NCBI GenBank assembly: GCA_900546665.1
Contig: URDY01000002.1
Location: 1 to 64,000, forward strand
DNA: 64,000 nucleotides
Source: an uncultured Paraprevotella sp.
Lineage (GTDB): Bacteria > Bacteroidota > Bacteroidia > Bacteroidales > Bacteroidaceae
Direction: 5' to 3'
Shown here: in pieces, positions 1 through 8,461 of the stretch
Numbering within the stretch: the stretch's first letter is position 1
Layout: each line of letters begins with the position of its first letter
Notes under the pieces: generated by a model
The model's database searches: none
What the model was told of the DNA's origin: nothing
What the model saw: the letters and a program-made list of their open reading frames with translations, nothing else
Made by a program: the position numbers and the translations under genes

Positions 1-78
1 CAAAGCGTAACGAACGCTCTATCAGCTAATTCGCTACGCTCTGCCCAAATTTACTTTTTCGCTATGTGTTTATTTTAA

Positions 79-1257
79 TTACATCTCCTGTAAAAGACGA
101 TATACTTCTGTTCCTGCCAACAAGAAGCAGCCCAAACCAAAATCATCAAAATCCGGCCTACTATCATAATCAACAGGATGCCCATCCTTCGGCTCTTTCC
201 CTGTGCCTTGTACATAACCTAAAGATCCATCAGCCTTTAAAGCATCTGACGACAATCCATTCCATCCTTTTTCTATTACTGGATAATAGATTTCAGGCGA
301 AAGTAATTTCTGACGAACCCCCCATGACATACCATACACAAATAAAGCAGTGCCAGTGGTTTCTTTTCCTCCATAATGACATGAATCCATAAGACTTCTG
401 TTCCAGAATCCATCTTCCCTCTGACATGATTTTACAGACCAGGACATCTTTAAAAAATCAGACTTAAGTCTCTGATAATAATTATTTAACTTTTTTTTAT
501 CTTCTTCCTCAAAAACATCTTTGGCAACAATCAGCTCATTCATTGTACGCACCAAAGCTGCATAAGCCCATCCATTACCCCGGCTCCAATAACAATTTTT
601 ACCATTTGGCTCTTTATAAGGTGGAATATAATGTTGATCTCTCCACCATAATCCTTCTATCTCATTAAAGAGACCAATTCTGGCAATATGATCACGAGTA
701 TTCACATATAGCTCCATCATTGCCTCCAAATAACGTATATCACGCTTTTCTACAGCCATACGCGCAAATACAGGCATAGCCATCTGCAAAGCATCCACCC
801 AAGACCAATCTTCACGTCCTACACTGGCTACTATATAATTGACTGCACGAGTCACATTACCTAAAATATCCTTGTTCAGGTCCTTTCCTACTCCCAAACG
901 ATATAAATCTATATATGTCTGGGCACAACAGAGATTATCAGCGTTACGTGTATGATGCCCGCCATACAAATCCCATGAGTTAGATTCAGCCCACTGCACA
1001 GTATAGTCTAAATAATAAGTTTTAGGAGCTATTTGATATAATGCCATCAAACCTTCAAAATAAACTCCACGCGTCCATATATTGGAAGGATAAAGCTTAC
1101 GCCCTTTAATTGAATCACCAGGTAACGGATGAGTCACCATAAAATAATGATTGGCTAATTCTATATCACGCAAAACTCGTCTTGCTTTTAGCCCACTATA
1201 AGCTAACAAACAATCAGTCAATACAATAAACAGGAACAAAGCAGATATTCTCTTCAT
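79..1257 (-). CDS. Glycoside hydrolase family 88/105-type protein (unsaturated rhamnogalacturonyl or glucuronyl hydrolase)
   Basis: Enzymes of this family remove the unsaturated uronic acid left at the end of an oligosaccharide after a polysaccharide lyase has cut pectin or a related polymer. The 392-residue protein starts with a signal-peptide-like stretch (residues 1-20), so it is probably periplasmic. It keeps family hallmarks: WTRGVYFEGL at 61-70, WVDALQMAMP at 153-162 with the likely catalytic Asp155, and SRGNGW at 225-230. The length fits a complete single-domain (alpha/alpha)6 enzyme. A good promoter lies just upstream on the same strand. No lyase or SusC/D pair is beside it, but the window ends 78 bases downstream, so a polysaccharide locus beyond the edge cannot be excluded. 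The exact substrate cannot be read from the sequence. Confidence 0.85.
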   Translation of the reverse strand: MKRISALFLFIVLTDCLLAYSGLKARRVLRDIELANHYFMVTHPLPGDSIKGRKLYPSNIWTRGVYFEGLMALYQIAPKTYYLDYTVQWAESNSWDLYGGHHTRNADNLCCAQTYIDLYRLGVGKDLNKDILGNVTRAVNYIVASVGREDWSWVDALQMAMPVFARMAVEKRDIRYLEAMMELYVNTRDHIARIGLFNEIEGLWWRDQHYIPPYKEPNGKNCYWSRGNGWAYAALVRTMNELIVAKDVFEEEDKKKLNNYYQRLKSDFLKMSWSVKSCQREDGFWNRSLMDSCHYGGKETTGTALFVYGMSWGVRQKLLSPEIYYPVIEKGWNGLSSDALKADGSLGYVQGTGKEPKDGHPVDYDSRPDFDDFGLGCFLLAGTEVYRLLQEM

Positions 1258-1277
1258 ATTAGGTTAACTTAATTAAG

Positions 1278-1309
1278 CAAAGATAGATTTTTTTTGCTCT
1301 AAAATCAAA
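1278..1309 (-). promoter_or_regulatory. Bacteroidetes-type promoter for the glycoside hydrolase gene
   Basis: On the reverse strand a -7 element TATCTTTG (1278-1285) is preceded by a -33 TTTG (1306-1309) with a 20-base spacer. This matches the TTTG / TAnnTTTG consensus of Bacteroides primary sigma factor promoters. The start codon follows about 20 bases later. Confidence 0.65.
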
Positions 1310-1348
1310 AAAAAGATCTTTTTATTTCTCCATTACAAAAAAAAAGCA

Positions 1349-1356
1349 TACCTTTG
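1349..1356 (+). promoter_or_regulatory. -7 promoter element for tRNA-Thr
   Basis: TACCTTTG matches TAnnTTTG and lies 15 bases before the tRNA. The -33 position has only TTTC (1325-1328, 20-base spacer). Confidence 0.5.
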
Positions 1357-1371
1357 CACGCGAAATAAAAA

Positions 1372-1447
1372 GCCGACATGGCTCAGTTGGTAGAGCATTT
1401 CATTCGTAATGAAAGGGTCCGGGGTTCGAGTCCCCGTGTCGGCTCCA
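1372..1447 (+). tRNA. tRNA-Thr (anticodon CGT)
   Basis: The sequence folds into a complete cloverleaf. The acceptor arm GCCGACA (1372-1378) pairs perfectly with TGTCGGC (1437-1443). The anticodon stem TTTCA/TGAAA frames the loop TTCGTAA with anticodon CGT at 1405-1407, which reads ACG (Thr). The T-arm is CGGGG-TTCGAGT-CCCCG (1420-1436). The CCA end is encoded (1445-1447). It stands alone, with no integrase gene beside it. Confidence 0.96.
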
Positions 1448-1669
1448 TAGTCAGACAAAGATAATCTATTGATTATCTGATATTTTCCAAAAGACTTCTT
1501 ACAAAAGACTTTAGTATTTAATTTTTAAAAAAGATCTTCACCTCACTTTTGAGCAAATTTGATTGTCCTTAAAATTAAATGCGTATGTCATCTGTTTATT
1601 TTATCATACTTCTTAATAAAATATTTCAGGAAGAATATTCTTATCTTATATGACTATCTCTGTTTTTTT

Positions 1670-1714
1670 AAAGCCAGTTGATTTATAATCCGTAGATTTA
1701 AATCAACTGACTTT
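1670..1714 (-). terminator. Hairpin between tRNA-Thr and the alcohol dehydrogenase gene
   Basis: Inverted repeat with 16-base arms (1670-1685 and 1699-1714) and a 13-base loop. On the reverse strand all positions pair if one G-U is allowed; on the forward strand there is one C-A mismatch. It lies about 30 bases past the stop of the dehydrogenase gene. Neither side has a clean T-run, so the terminator role is inferred. Confidence 0.45.
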
Positions 1715-1745
1715 CTTCATTATAATTTATTTTAAAAGATTGATT

Positions 1746-2891
1746 TTAAAATACTTTCATAAGTATTTCTTTTGCTACATCACCTGTCACCAAACCATCT
1801 TCTCCAAAATGCACCCCACGAGAGGTAAAACGTCTTTCGATTTCATCTATTACATCCTGACCAATATTCTCTTCACTCAAACGAGTAGTCAAGCCCAAAG
1901 AACGGAAAAACTGTTCTACCGCATAAATTGTCGCATCAATTTTTTCATCAACAGAATCACCTTTTACTCCAAACACACGTTCACCTAATTGGATTATTTT
2001 ATCACCCTTTGCAAGACGCAACACTTGCATTGTTCCCGGTAATACTATAGCTAAAGTATGCCCATGTGTCAATCCCGTCAAAGCGGTTATTTCATGACCA
2101 ATCATATGAGTTGCCCAATCCTGCGAAACACCCATAGCAATAAAGCCATTAAGCGCCATCGTTGCTGACATCATAAAATCCGCCATTAACTGATAATTAT
2201 GTTTATCTCGACGTATTTGCGGAGCAATTTCTATCAATGTCTGAACGATCCCCTCAGCCCATCTGTCCATCACACGTGACTCTCCTATCTTAGTAAGATA
2301 TTGTTCCATCACATGTACAAATGTATCTGCTATACCACAAGCTATCTGATAATCCGGCAATGAAAAAGTAACCTTAGGATCCAAAATTGAAAAAACGGGA
2401 TAATTGGAATAAAAAGCATATTTTTCTTTTGTTTCCCTACATGAAATCACAGCACCATTATTCATTTCAGAACCAGTTGCCGGCAATGTCAAGACAGTAC
2501 CTAAAGGCAATGTTTTTGCTGCAAATCCTTTCTTTACCAAATCCCAAGCATCACCATCATACAACAAACCAGCAGAAATCAATTTTGTACCATCAATCAC
2601 AGATCCTCCACCCACAGCTAACAGGAAACCAACATTTTCTTTCTTTCCTAATTCTATAGCTTGCCGTAAAGTCTCAATAGCCGGATTGGGTTCAACACCC
2701 CAAAACTCAACAATATCATATCCTTTTAGTGCATCCTTTACCTGATCATAAACACCATTTTTCTTCACACTTCCCCCACCAAAAGTAAGCATTACCTTTG
2801 TACTATTCGGAATCTCCTCACTTAATTTAGCAATGACACCATCACCCATAATTAATTTAGTTGGGTTTCTAAACTCAAAATTATTCAGCAT
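1746..2891 (-). CDS. Iron-containing (group III) alcohol dehydrogenase, butanol dehydrogenase type
   Basis: Predicted NAD(P)H-dependent alcohol/aldehyde oxidoreductase of the BdhA/YqhD class, cytoplasmic, 381 residues. The dinucleotide-binding GGGSVID is at 94-100. Plausible metal ligands are Asp189 and His193 (in ADTFVH), His266 (GHE) and His276 (LTHGH). The start at 2891 is chosen because the protein then begins MLNNFEFRNPTK, as family members do. A start 27 codons upstream is open, but that extension is Lys/Phe-rich and looks like untranslated leader. It is monocistronic and followed by a hairpin. The substrate is unknown; related gut enzymes act in fermentation and aldehyde detoxification. 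Confidence 0.88.
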   Translation of the reverse strand: MLNNFEFRNPTKLIMGDGVIAKLSEEIPNSTKVMLTFGGGSVKKNGVYDQVKDALKGYDIVEFWGVEPNPAIETLRQAIELGKKENVGFLLAVGGGSVIDGTKLISAGLLYDGDAWDLVKKGFAAKTLPLGTVLTLPATGSEMNNGAVISCRETKEKYAFYSNYPVFSILDPKVTFSLPDYQIACGIADTFVHVMEQYLTKIGESRVMDRWAEGIVQTLIEIAPQIRRDKHNYQLMADFMMSATMALNGFIAMGVSQDWATHMIGHEITALTGLTHGHTLAIVLPGTMQVLRLAKGDKIIQLGERVFGVKGDSVDEKIDATIYAVEQFFRSLGLTTRLSEENIGQDVIDEIERRFTSRGVHFGEDGLVTGDVAKEILMKVF

Positions 2892-3068
2892 AACTCTTAT
2901 TTTTAGATAAAAAAACAATTTGTTTTTATTCATAGCAAAAATAAGAAAAAAACGACTAATTCCTATACACATATTTCAAAAGCTCCTACTATTAACTTTT
3001 ATTTCAATCCTATAAACTATGACAAAAATCCCCCTACGATAAATCTTAATATTTTTTAATATAATATT

Positions 3069-3100
3069 CTTGTTAATAATTAATGTAGCCATTATTTTTG
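3069..3100 (+). promoter_or_regulatory. Bacteroidetes-type promoter for the L,D-transpeptidase lipoprotein
   Basis: -7 TATTTTTG (3093-3100) with a near -33 CTTG (3069-3072) and a 20-base spacer. It supports the start at 3124 rather than the upstream start at 3070, which would lie almost at the -33 element. Confidence 0.5.
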
Positions 3101-3123
3101 AAAAAACAACTTATTTGTTAACC

Positions 3124-4161
3124 ATGAAACATAAAGGGTTATTCATAATAGGAATACTGGTTATTATCTTTTTCTCATGTGAGGACGAAAAAGAAAGGAT
3201 TGAAATAACAACTCCATCAAACCAAACAACGATTCAACTCGACAGTTTATCTATAGAAGAATCCACAGAAAAAGAAACTCCCTTATCAGCACATGACATC
3301 ATTCTAACAAAGGACTTCCTATATGATCAATATACATTAGAAGATAATTACCCATATAAAGACACTTTAAGAAGTTTCAAATGGGCAATCATCAAACAAT
3401 GCCTGGCCTTTATAGAAAATATGCAAGAATCAGATTCTACAAAATGGGTCGTCCTGCAAAACTATAAAAACATTAACGCCCAGCCTCCTCTTGTAAAGAA
3501 ATACATTTATAACAAAAAATCAAAATCCATCTCTGATACACTTGGAGTTGCAAGAAGCCAATCCATCCCTCTTTATCTTCCTAACGACACTATTACTCCC
3601 GAAATATACGCATACGACGGAAGTCTGGCCAGATTGGACAAAAAATATGGAAACTTCCAACAAATCAAACCTATACTCAATAAAGGATTGTGGCTTACCC
3701 CCAGTAAATATCTTAAAGAATTAGGCGAAGACGTTTATTTCCATCATGTAATATTTATAGACCGATTAGATCAGAATATCACAACTCTAGAACATGTTAA
3801 CCGCGGAGAATGGAAGATAAGGAGCATGAACCCCGCTACAACAGGACTTAACAAGCCTCCATTTGCCCAAGAAACCCCATTAGGAATATTTTTACTACAA
3901 CAGAAAAAATCACGCATGAATTTCTTAAAAGACGGTAAAAACGAACTTGCAGGATACGCTCCATTCGCCAGCCGTTTTACCGGTGGAGCCCACATTCACG
4001 GTGTACCTGTCAATTTACCTCGTACAGAAATGATAGAATACAGTTGGACTTTAGGCACAACTCCAAGGTCACATATGTGCGTACGCAACGCAACCTCACA
4101 TGCTAAATTTATATACGACTGGGCACCAACCTGGAGAACCTTAATAATTGTAATAGAATAA
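3124..4161 (+). CDS. L,D-transpeptidase (YkuD-like) lipoprotein
   Basis: Likely periplasmic lipoprotein, 345 residues, that could cross-link or modify peptidoglycan. The lipobox is at IIFFSC, Cys19 being the lipidated residue, followed by acidic CEDE. A linker leads to a C-terminal catalytic domain. The HIHG at 290-293 and SHMCVRN at 316-322 match the YkuD signature (HG ... SHGCxR); Cys319 would be the nucleophile and His317 its neighbour. The usual Gly before the Cys is Met318, which is uncommon. The start is set by the signal peptide and the upstream promoter. A second, different transpeptidase-type gene follows 94 bases downstream with its own promoter. Family confidence is high; the exact reaction (3-3 cross-link, lipoprotein attachment or amidation) is not decided. 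Confidence 0.82.
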   Translation: MKHKGLFIIGILVIIFFSCEDEKERIEITTPSNQTTIQLDSLSIEESTEKETPLSAHDIILTKDFLYDQYTLEDNYPYKDTLRSFKWAIIKQCLAFIENMQESDSTKWVVLQNYKNINAQPPLVKKYIYNKKSKSISDTLGVARSQSIPLYLPNDTITPEIYAYDGSLARLDKKYGNFQQIKPILNKGLWLTPSKYLKELGEDVYFHHVIFIDRLDQNITTLEHVNRGEWKIRSMNPATTGLNKPPFAQETPLGIFLLQQKKSRMNFLKDGKNELAGYAPFASRFTGGAHIHGVPVNLPRTEMIEYSWTLGTTPRSHMCVRNATSHAKFIYDWAPTWRTLIIVIE

Positions 4162-4191
4162 GGAAAACTTGTATATTTTTAACTATCTGAT

Positions 4192-4222
4192 TTTGAAAAT
4201 CATAAAAAAATCTCTAACTTTG
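4192..4222 (+). promoter_or_regulatory. Canonical Bacteroidetes promoter for the second transpeptidase-type gene
   Basis: TTTG at 4192-4195, a 19-base spacer and TAACTTTG at 4215-4222. This is a full match to the consensus, 33 bases before the ATG at 4256. Confidence 0.75.
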
Positions 4223-4255
4223 CATCCGTTTTAAAATCCCTTACCTTAATTATTT

Positions 4256-4963
4256 ATGAGACGGATATTTTTGTCATTTATTTTATTTTTTATTCCCACT
4301 TTATTATTCTTTGCCGGATCAACCATCGAAAAAGAAAAAGAAATTGTATTCTCAAAGACACACTGTCATAACACAACAGACGAATGGCAGAATCTATATA
4401 ACGAAATGAAATTAGATAGTATCATCTCACCTGATGCATTTCAACAAGCCATAAACGGGTATCATATGATCAAACAGAAGAAAAGAGAATTTCTGACCTT
4501 AATAGACTTCTCCAAAGCCTCTACCGAAAAAAGACTGTTTGTATTAGATATGAAAAATCATAAAATATTATTTTCTTCACTGGTTTCACACGGTAAGAAC
4601 AGTGGCGAAGTTTATGCTACTTCTTTTTCCAATAGAAGTGGTTCCTATAAGAGTTCATTGGGATTTTATCTGACCCAAGAAACTTATTACGGCAGTAATG
4701 GGTACTCTCTTCGACTTGCTGGCCTGGAAAAAGGCATCAACGATAATGCAAGAGCCAGAGCTATTGTTGTACACGGTGCCCCATATGCTAATCCATCTGT
4801 CGCCCGGAACGGCAGATTAGGTCGTAGTTTTGGATGCCCCGCCATTCCACAAGCTTTAACCAAACCTATTATTGATACCATCAAAAACGGTAGTGTCATG
4901 TTTATTTATGCACCAACCTATATAACCCAAAGCACTATCCTACAAAATAAAAACATATTATAA
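4256..4963 (+). CDS. Murein L,D-transpeptidase catalytic domain family protein
   Basis: 235-residue protein with an N-terminal hydrophobic segment (4-22) that should act as signal peptide or anchor. The rest resembles the second YkuD-like family of Bacteroidetes. VVHGAPYA has the His-Gly pair at 173-174, and SFGCPAIP at 191-198 carries the probable nucleophile Cys194. The region 93-160 (FVLDMKNHKILF ... SSLGFYLT) fits the beta-rich catalytic core. It is a different branch from the preceding gene (FGC rather than SHMC), so the pair does not look like a recent duplication. The predicted role is peptidoglycan remodelling in the periplasm. It has its own promoter and is followed by a terminator, so it is probably transcribed alone. 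Confidence 0.85.
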   Translation: MRRIFLSFILFFIPTLLFFAGSTIEKEKEIVFSKTHCHNTTDEWQNLYNEMKLDSIISPDAFQQAINGYHMIKQKKREFLTLIDFSKASTEKRLFVLDMKNHKILFSSLVSHGKNSGEVYATSFSNRSGSYKSSLGFYLTQETYYGSNGYSLRLAGLEKGINDNARARAIVVHGAPYANPSVARNGRLGRSFGCPAIPQALTKPIIDTIKNGSVMFIYAPTYITQSTILQNKNIL

Positions 4964-4965
4964 TA

Positions 4966-5001
4966 ATAGCCGTATGTGAAAATACGGCTATCCTATATTT
5001 T
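4966..5001 (+). terminator. Intrinsic terminator after the transpeptidase gene
   Basis: ATAGCCGTA (4966-4974) pairs perfectly with TACGGCTAT (4983-4991) over an 8-base loop. A short T-rich tail follows a few bases later. It begins 3 bases after the stop codon. Confidence 0.75.
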
Positions 5002-5140
5002 TGTGACTTACAATTCTATTTTAGACAAAATCTTCCCATCCAAAAATTTTCCATTCTCACAGACAGGGAATTATTACTGTAAAAGCACACTTTAACTATA
5101 AAGATCCAGACTTCAATTTTCAAACATTTTGCTAGCAAAA

Positions 5141-5962
5141 TCAGTTTTCAACCAAAGTTATTACAGCCTTCCCCTTATAATCCACCAATATACTCATCAT
5201 ATAACAACTTGCCCCATCCGGAATACAAACAGTAGCATAGAACTGAAACCCAGAACCATCTACACCTGCAAATTCCATATTAGACAAAATGGCCTGAGAA
5301 AGGAAATTATCCGGAACAAGATCCACAAAGCTCCGTTTGCTATAATCTTTAGAATACAAGCAAACCCGCCCTTTGTAAACGCAAATATGAATTACATTGT
5401 CAAAATAAACATTTTCCACTGCTATCCCTTCATCAGTATAGCTTGTTTTATATACCTTCTGTTTTGTAGGTGTTACATACACATAACAATGATACCGCTC
5501 ATTATCGTAATATACCACCGTATCCTTTTTAGTTACATCACTTAACACCAACGGGGTAGCTTTCTTACGCTCAAAATAAATGGTATCATCAGGATTCTGA
5601 GAACGTTCCAAGCTGACAACTTCTCCCATCAAAGAATGAAATTTAAAAACATAATTTCCCATTGTGTCTACCGGATATGCCACAACAGACTTCCCCGAAA
5701 GATACAAGGTATCATCAGAAAACCAAAATTTCACAGGTATATTCACCGTATCCGGATAATAAACAGAGTCCCCTTTGGCCCACAACATGACATCACCGCT
5801 TTCTCTGTCTAGCCATATTCCCTGAAACTTCCGCTTGGATTCCATATCCTCATGAAAGCCTTCTTTCTGTCCGACATTCTTATAGCCCTGCCCCTGTCTA
5901 CAAGACACCAGCAAATAACCAAAAAGAACACAAGACAAAAATAAGAAACATTTTCTAATCAT
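5141..5962 (-). CDS. Conserved hypothetical lipoprotein
   Basis: 273-residue predicted lipoprotein: MIRKCFLF, a hydrophobic core and the lipobox LLVSC with Cys21. The mature part is rich in Tyr, Asp and beta-strand patterns (for example GIWLDRESGDVMLW, then KFWFSDDTLYL) with no enzyme motif I recognise. It resembles small Bacteroides lipoproteins classed under a domain of unknown function (DUF4738-like, from memory). The ATG at 5962 is preferred over 5974 because it gives a clean signal peptide. It overlaps the 3' end of ugd by 4 bases on the same strand, so it is probably co-transcribed and translationally coupled. A link to cell-surface sugar metabolism is only suggested by position. Confidence 0.7.
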   Translation of the reverse strand: MIRKCFLFLSCVLFGYLLVSCRQGQGYKNVGQKEGFHEDMESKRKFQGIWLDRESGDVMLWAKGDSVYYPDTVNIPVKFWFSDDTLYLSGKSVVAYPVDTMGNYVFKFHSLMGEVVSLERSQNPDDTIYFERKKATPLVLSDVTKKDTVVYYDNERYHCYVYVTPTKQKVYKTSYTDEGIAVENVYFDNVIHICVYKGRVCLYSKDYSKRSFVDLVPDNFLSQAILSNMEFAGVDGSGFQFYATVCIPDGASCYMMSILVDYKGKAVITLVEN

Positions 5963-7272
5963 AACCCAATACAATGGTATTCAAAACCAGTTTCCTTTAT
6001 TTCCTCTTTATCATATATGTTTCTGCCATCAATAATCAAATGATTATGCATAGCTTTCTTTAATACGCCCCAAGCCGGCATACGGAATTCTTTCCATTCT
6101 GTTACTATCAACAAAGCATCTGCGTCCAATGCAGCATCATACATGTCTCTTGCATAAAATACGACATCACCTAAACGACGCTTACATTCCACCATAGCTT
6201 GCGGATCATACACTCTTACCGTACAACCGGATTTAAGCAATTTATCAATTAATACAAGAGAAGGAGCTTCACGCATATCATCCGTTTCAGGTTTAAACGC
6301 TAAACCCCACATAGCAATACACTTACCTTGAAGACCATCCCCCATCAGTTTTACAAGCTTGTCATACAATATGGATTTCTGTCGTTCATTAACGTCTTCC
6401 ACAGCTTTAAGTACTGACATTGAATAACCATTCTGTTCTGCCGTCTTGATAAGTGCTTTCACATCTTTAGGAAAACATGAACCACCATACCCACAACCTG
6501 CATAAAGAAACTTACGACCAATCCGTGTATCCGCTCCAATACCATTACGCACCATATTGACGTTTGCACCGACCAATTCGCACAAATTGGCAATATCATT
6601 CATAAAACTGATACGTGTCGCCAACATTGAATTTGCGGCATATTTAGTCATCTCTGCAGATGGTATATCCATAAATATGACACGGAAATTATTTATCAAA
6701 AACGGTTTATACAATTTAGTCATCAATTCCTTTGCCTTTTCAGACTCTACTCCTACAACAACCCTGTCAGGACTCATAAAATCACTGATAGCATTACCTT
6801 CCTTCAGGAATTCAGGATTAGACGCTACATCGAAACTGATATTCAAACCTCTTTTATCCAATTCTTCTTGTATAACCCGACGGACTTTTTGAGCTGTACC
6901 CACTGGAACCGTACTCTTTGTGACTACCAGTTTATAATCATTCATATGCGCACCTATGGTACGGGCAACCTGCAAGACATAACTTAAATCCGCACTACCA
7001 TCTTCATCGGGCGGCGTTCCTACAGCGCTAAATATGACCTGAACATCATCTAATACACTTTCAAGGGAAGTGGTAAAGTCCAAACGACCTGCTTTATGAT
7101 TCTTTAAAACCATTTCTTTCAATCCGGGTTCATAAATGGGAATTTCACCCTGCTTAAGCATTTCAATCTTAGCCTCGTTAACGTCAACACATACAACATT
7201 AACTCCGATCTCCGCAAAACATGCGCCTGTCACTAATCCGACATAACCGCTTCCTACTATTGCTATATTCAT
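5959..7272 (-). CDS. ugd: UDP-glucose 6-dehydrogenase
   Basis: Oxidises UDP-glucose to UDP-glucuronate with two NAD+, supplying uronic acid for capsule or surface polysaccharide in the cytoplasm. The 437-residue protein begins with the Rossmann motif GSGYVG (7-12). The catalytic nucleophile Cys266 lies in GCGYGGSCFPKDV, and the Lys of SNPEFLKEG is also typical. The start at 7272 (MNIAIVGSG) is certain in practice: the longer open frame up to 7434 runs through the promoter. It is followed by the lipoprotein gene with overlap. No glycosyltransferase cluster is adjacent, so it is probably a stand-alone supplier of precursor. Confidence 0.95.
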   Translation of the reverse strand: MNIAIVGSGYVGLVTGACFAEIGVNVVCVDVNEAKIEMLKQGEIPIYEPGLKEMVLKNHKAGRLDFTTSLESVLDDVQVIFSAVGTPPDEDGSADLSYVLQVARTIGAHMNDYKLVVTKSTVPVGTAQKVRRVIQEELDKRGLNISFDVASNPEFLKEGNAISDFMSPDRVVVGVESEKAKELMTKLYKPFLINNFRVIFMDIPSAEMTKYAANSMLATRISFMNDIANLCELVGANVNMVRNGIGADTRIGRKFLYAGCGYGGSCFPKDVKALIKTAEQNGYSMSVLKAVEDVNERQKSILYDKLVKLMGDGLQGKCIAMWGLAFKPETDDMREAPSLVLIDKLLKSGCTVRVYDPQAMVECKRRLGDVVFYARDMYDAALDADALLIVTEWKEFRMPAWGVLKKAMHNHLIIDGRNIYDKEEIKETGFEYHCIGL

Positions 7273-7307
7273 ATTATCTATAATCAATACAACATCTATT
7301 TTAAAAG

Positions 7308-7315
7308 CAAAGGTA
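7308..7315 (-). promoter_or_regulatory. -7 promoter element for ugd
   Basis: TACCTTTG on the reverse strand, 36 bases before the ugd start. No clear -33 TTTG was found at the usual distance. Confidence 0.5.
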
Positions 7316-7401
7316 AATAAAAATAATTGTATAATACCATTTTTCGTATTGAGAAGTTTATAAAAAAGCTCAAAACGATTTTTTCTTTGCAAAAAACTCA
7401 C

Positions 7402-7409
7402 TATATTTG
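7402..7409 (+). promoter_or_regulatory. -7 promoter element abutting the HU/SPOR gene start
   Basis: TATATTTG matches TAnnTTTG perfectly and ends only 4 bases before the GTG at 7414. The -33 position is T-rich without a clean TTTG. If this is the real promoter, the transcript would begin at or next to the start codon. Confidence 0.4.
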
Positions 7410-7413
7410 TAGT

Positions 7414-8451
7414 GTGAAAGAGTTTATCAGACATATCGAAATATTACTTCTGGATAACGATTGTGTCGTTATTCCAGGATTTGGTGGCTTTGTAACCAGT
7501 CATGCACCTTCTACATATATAGAAGATGAACAGTTATTTCTGCCCCCTATCCGTACTGTAGGATTCAATGAGCAACTGAAAGAAGACGACGGTTTATTAT
7601 GCAAAACTTATTGTACGACCTACCATATTTCAGAACAAGAGGCCAAGAATCTTATTGCATCACACATACAAGCAATTCAAAATGAATTATTAGAAAACGG
7701 CACATGCGATTTAGGCAGTATCGGTATATTCACGATGGAAAACAACAACGTCCGTTTTTCCCCATGTGAAGCTGGTACTATATGCCCGTCCTTCTATGGT
7801 TTAGACGCTTTGGTCTTCCCTAAACTGGCAGCACAAGAAAAAGCGCCGAACTCTACGAATCAAATAAAAGACAAAAAGCTCAGCATCAAGTCTGATGAAA
7901 TTGTTATACGAATCAAAAAATCATGGTTAAATAACATTGCCGCCGTAGCAGCAGTTGTCATCATGTTCTTGCTGATCTCACCAAAAGCGCAAAACACAAG
8001 TATTATTTCTAGCGAGAAAGCTGATTTTGCCTTATTGATGTCAACAAGGCCATCAGTCAGTACTTCTGAAAACCACAATCTTACGATTCCGACTCAGAAG
8101 GTTCCGAAACAAGCAATGGAATCCAACAACAATAAAACGGAAAAGGCTGTTTCACCAACTTCAGCCCAGGCTGTTGAAAAACCTATTGCTAAAACAGCAT
8201 CTACGGAAAAAATCACAAAAGAAAGCTTCTGTGTAGTCGTTGCTAGTGCTATTCCTGAATCCAATGCAAAGATATTTGTATCTAACTTACATAAGGAAGG
8301 TTTTACTGATGCAACCATCTATAAAAAAGGGAAAATGGTAAGGGTGGTTTTCTCCGGATTTGCAACAGAAGCTGAAGCTTATCAAAAACTGAAGTCTTTA
8401 CGCCAACGTTCTGACAGATTCAATTCTGCTTGGGTTCTTTCTACTAAATAA
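7414..8451 (+). CDS. HU-like (CCDC81-type) domain and SPOR domain membrane protein
   Basis: 345 residues if translation begins at GTG 7414, giving VKEFIRHIEILLLDNDCVVIPG; homologues I recall begin MKxLIxHIExLLLxNDCVIVPGFGGF, which fixes this start. Residues 1-130 form a paired HU-like domain of the bacterial CCDC81 type. A membrane segment (about 173-189) follows, then a Lys/Thr/Ala linker. The C-terminal SPOR domain (about 272-345) would bind denuded peptidoglycan at the division site. The likely topology is N-terminus in the cytoplasm and SPOR in the periplasm. It leads a forward gene run with the FHA protein 10 bases downstream. The role in linking cell wall and cytoplasm or division is inferred from domains only. 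Confidence 0.82.
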   Translation: MKEFIRHIEILLLDNDCVVIPGFGGFVTSHAPSTYIEDEQLFLPPIRTVGFNEQLKEDDGLLCKTYCTTYHISEQEAKNLIASHIQAIQNELLENGTCDLGSIGIFTMENNNVRFSPCEAGTICPSFYGLDALVFPKLAAQEKAPNSTNQIKDKKLSIKSDEIVIRIKKSWLNNIAAVAAVVIMFLLISPKAQNTSIISSEKADFALLMSTRPSVSTSENHNLTIPTQKVPKQAMESNNNKTEKAVSPTSAQAVEKPIAKTASTEKITKESFCVVVASAIPESNAKIFVSNLHKEGFTDATIYKKGKMVRVVFSGFATEAEAYQKLKSLRQRSDRFNSAWVLSTK

Positions 8452-8461
8452 TCATCTTCAA

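Noticed and set aside
1372..1447. tRNA-Thr as attachment site of a mobile element
   Set aside because: No integrase, no duplicated tRNA 3' end and no foreign gene within several kb.
7273..7434. Longer N-terminus for Ugd
   Set aside because: It would pass through the promoter, and the Rossmann motif should start at the N-terminus.
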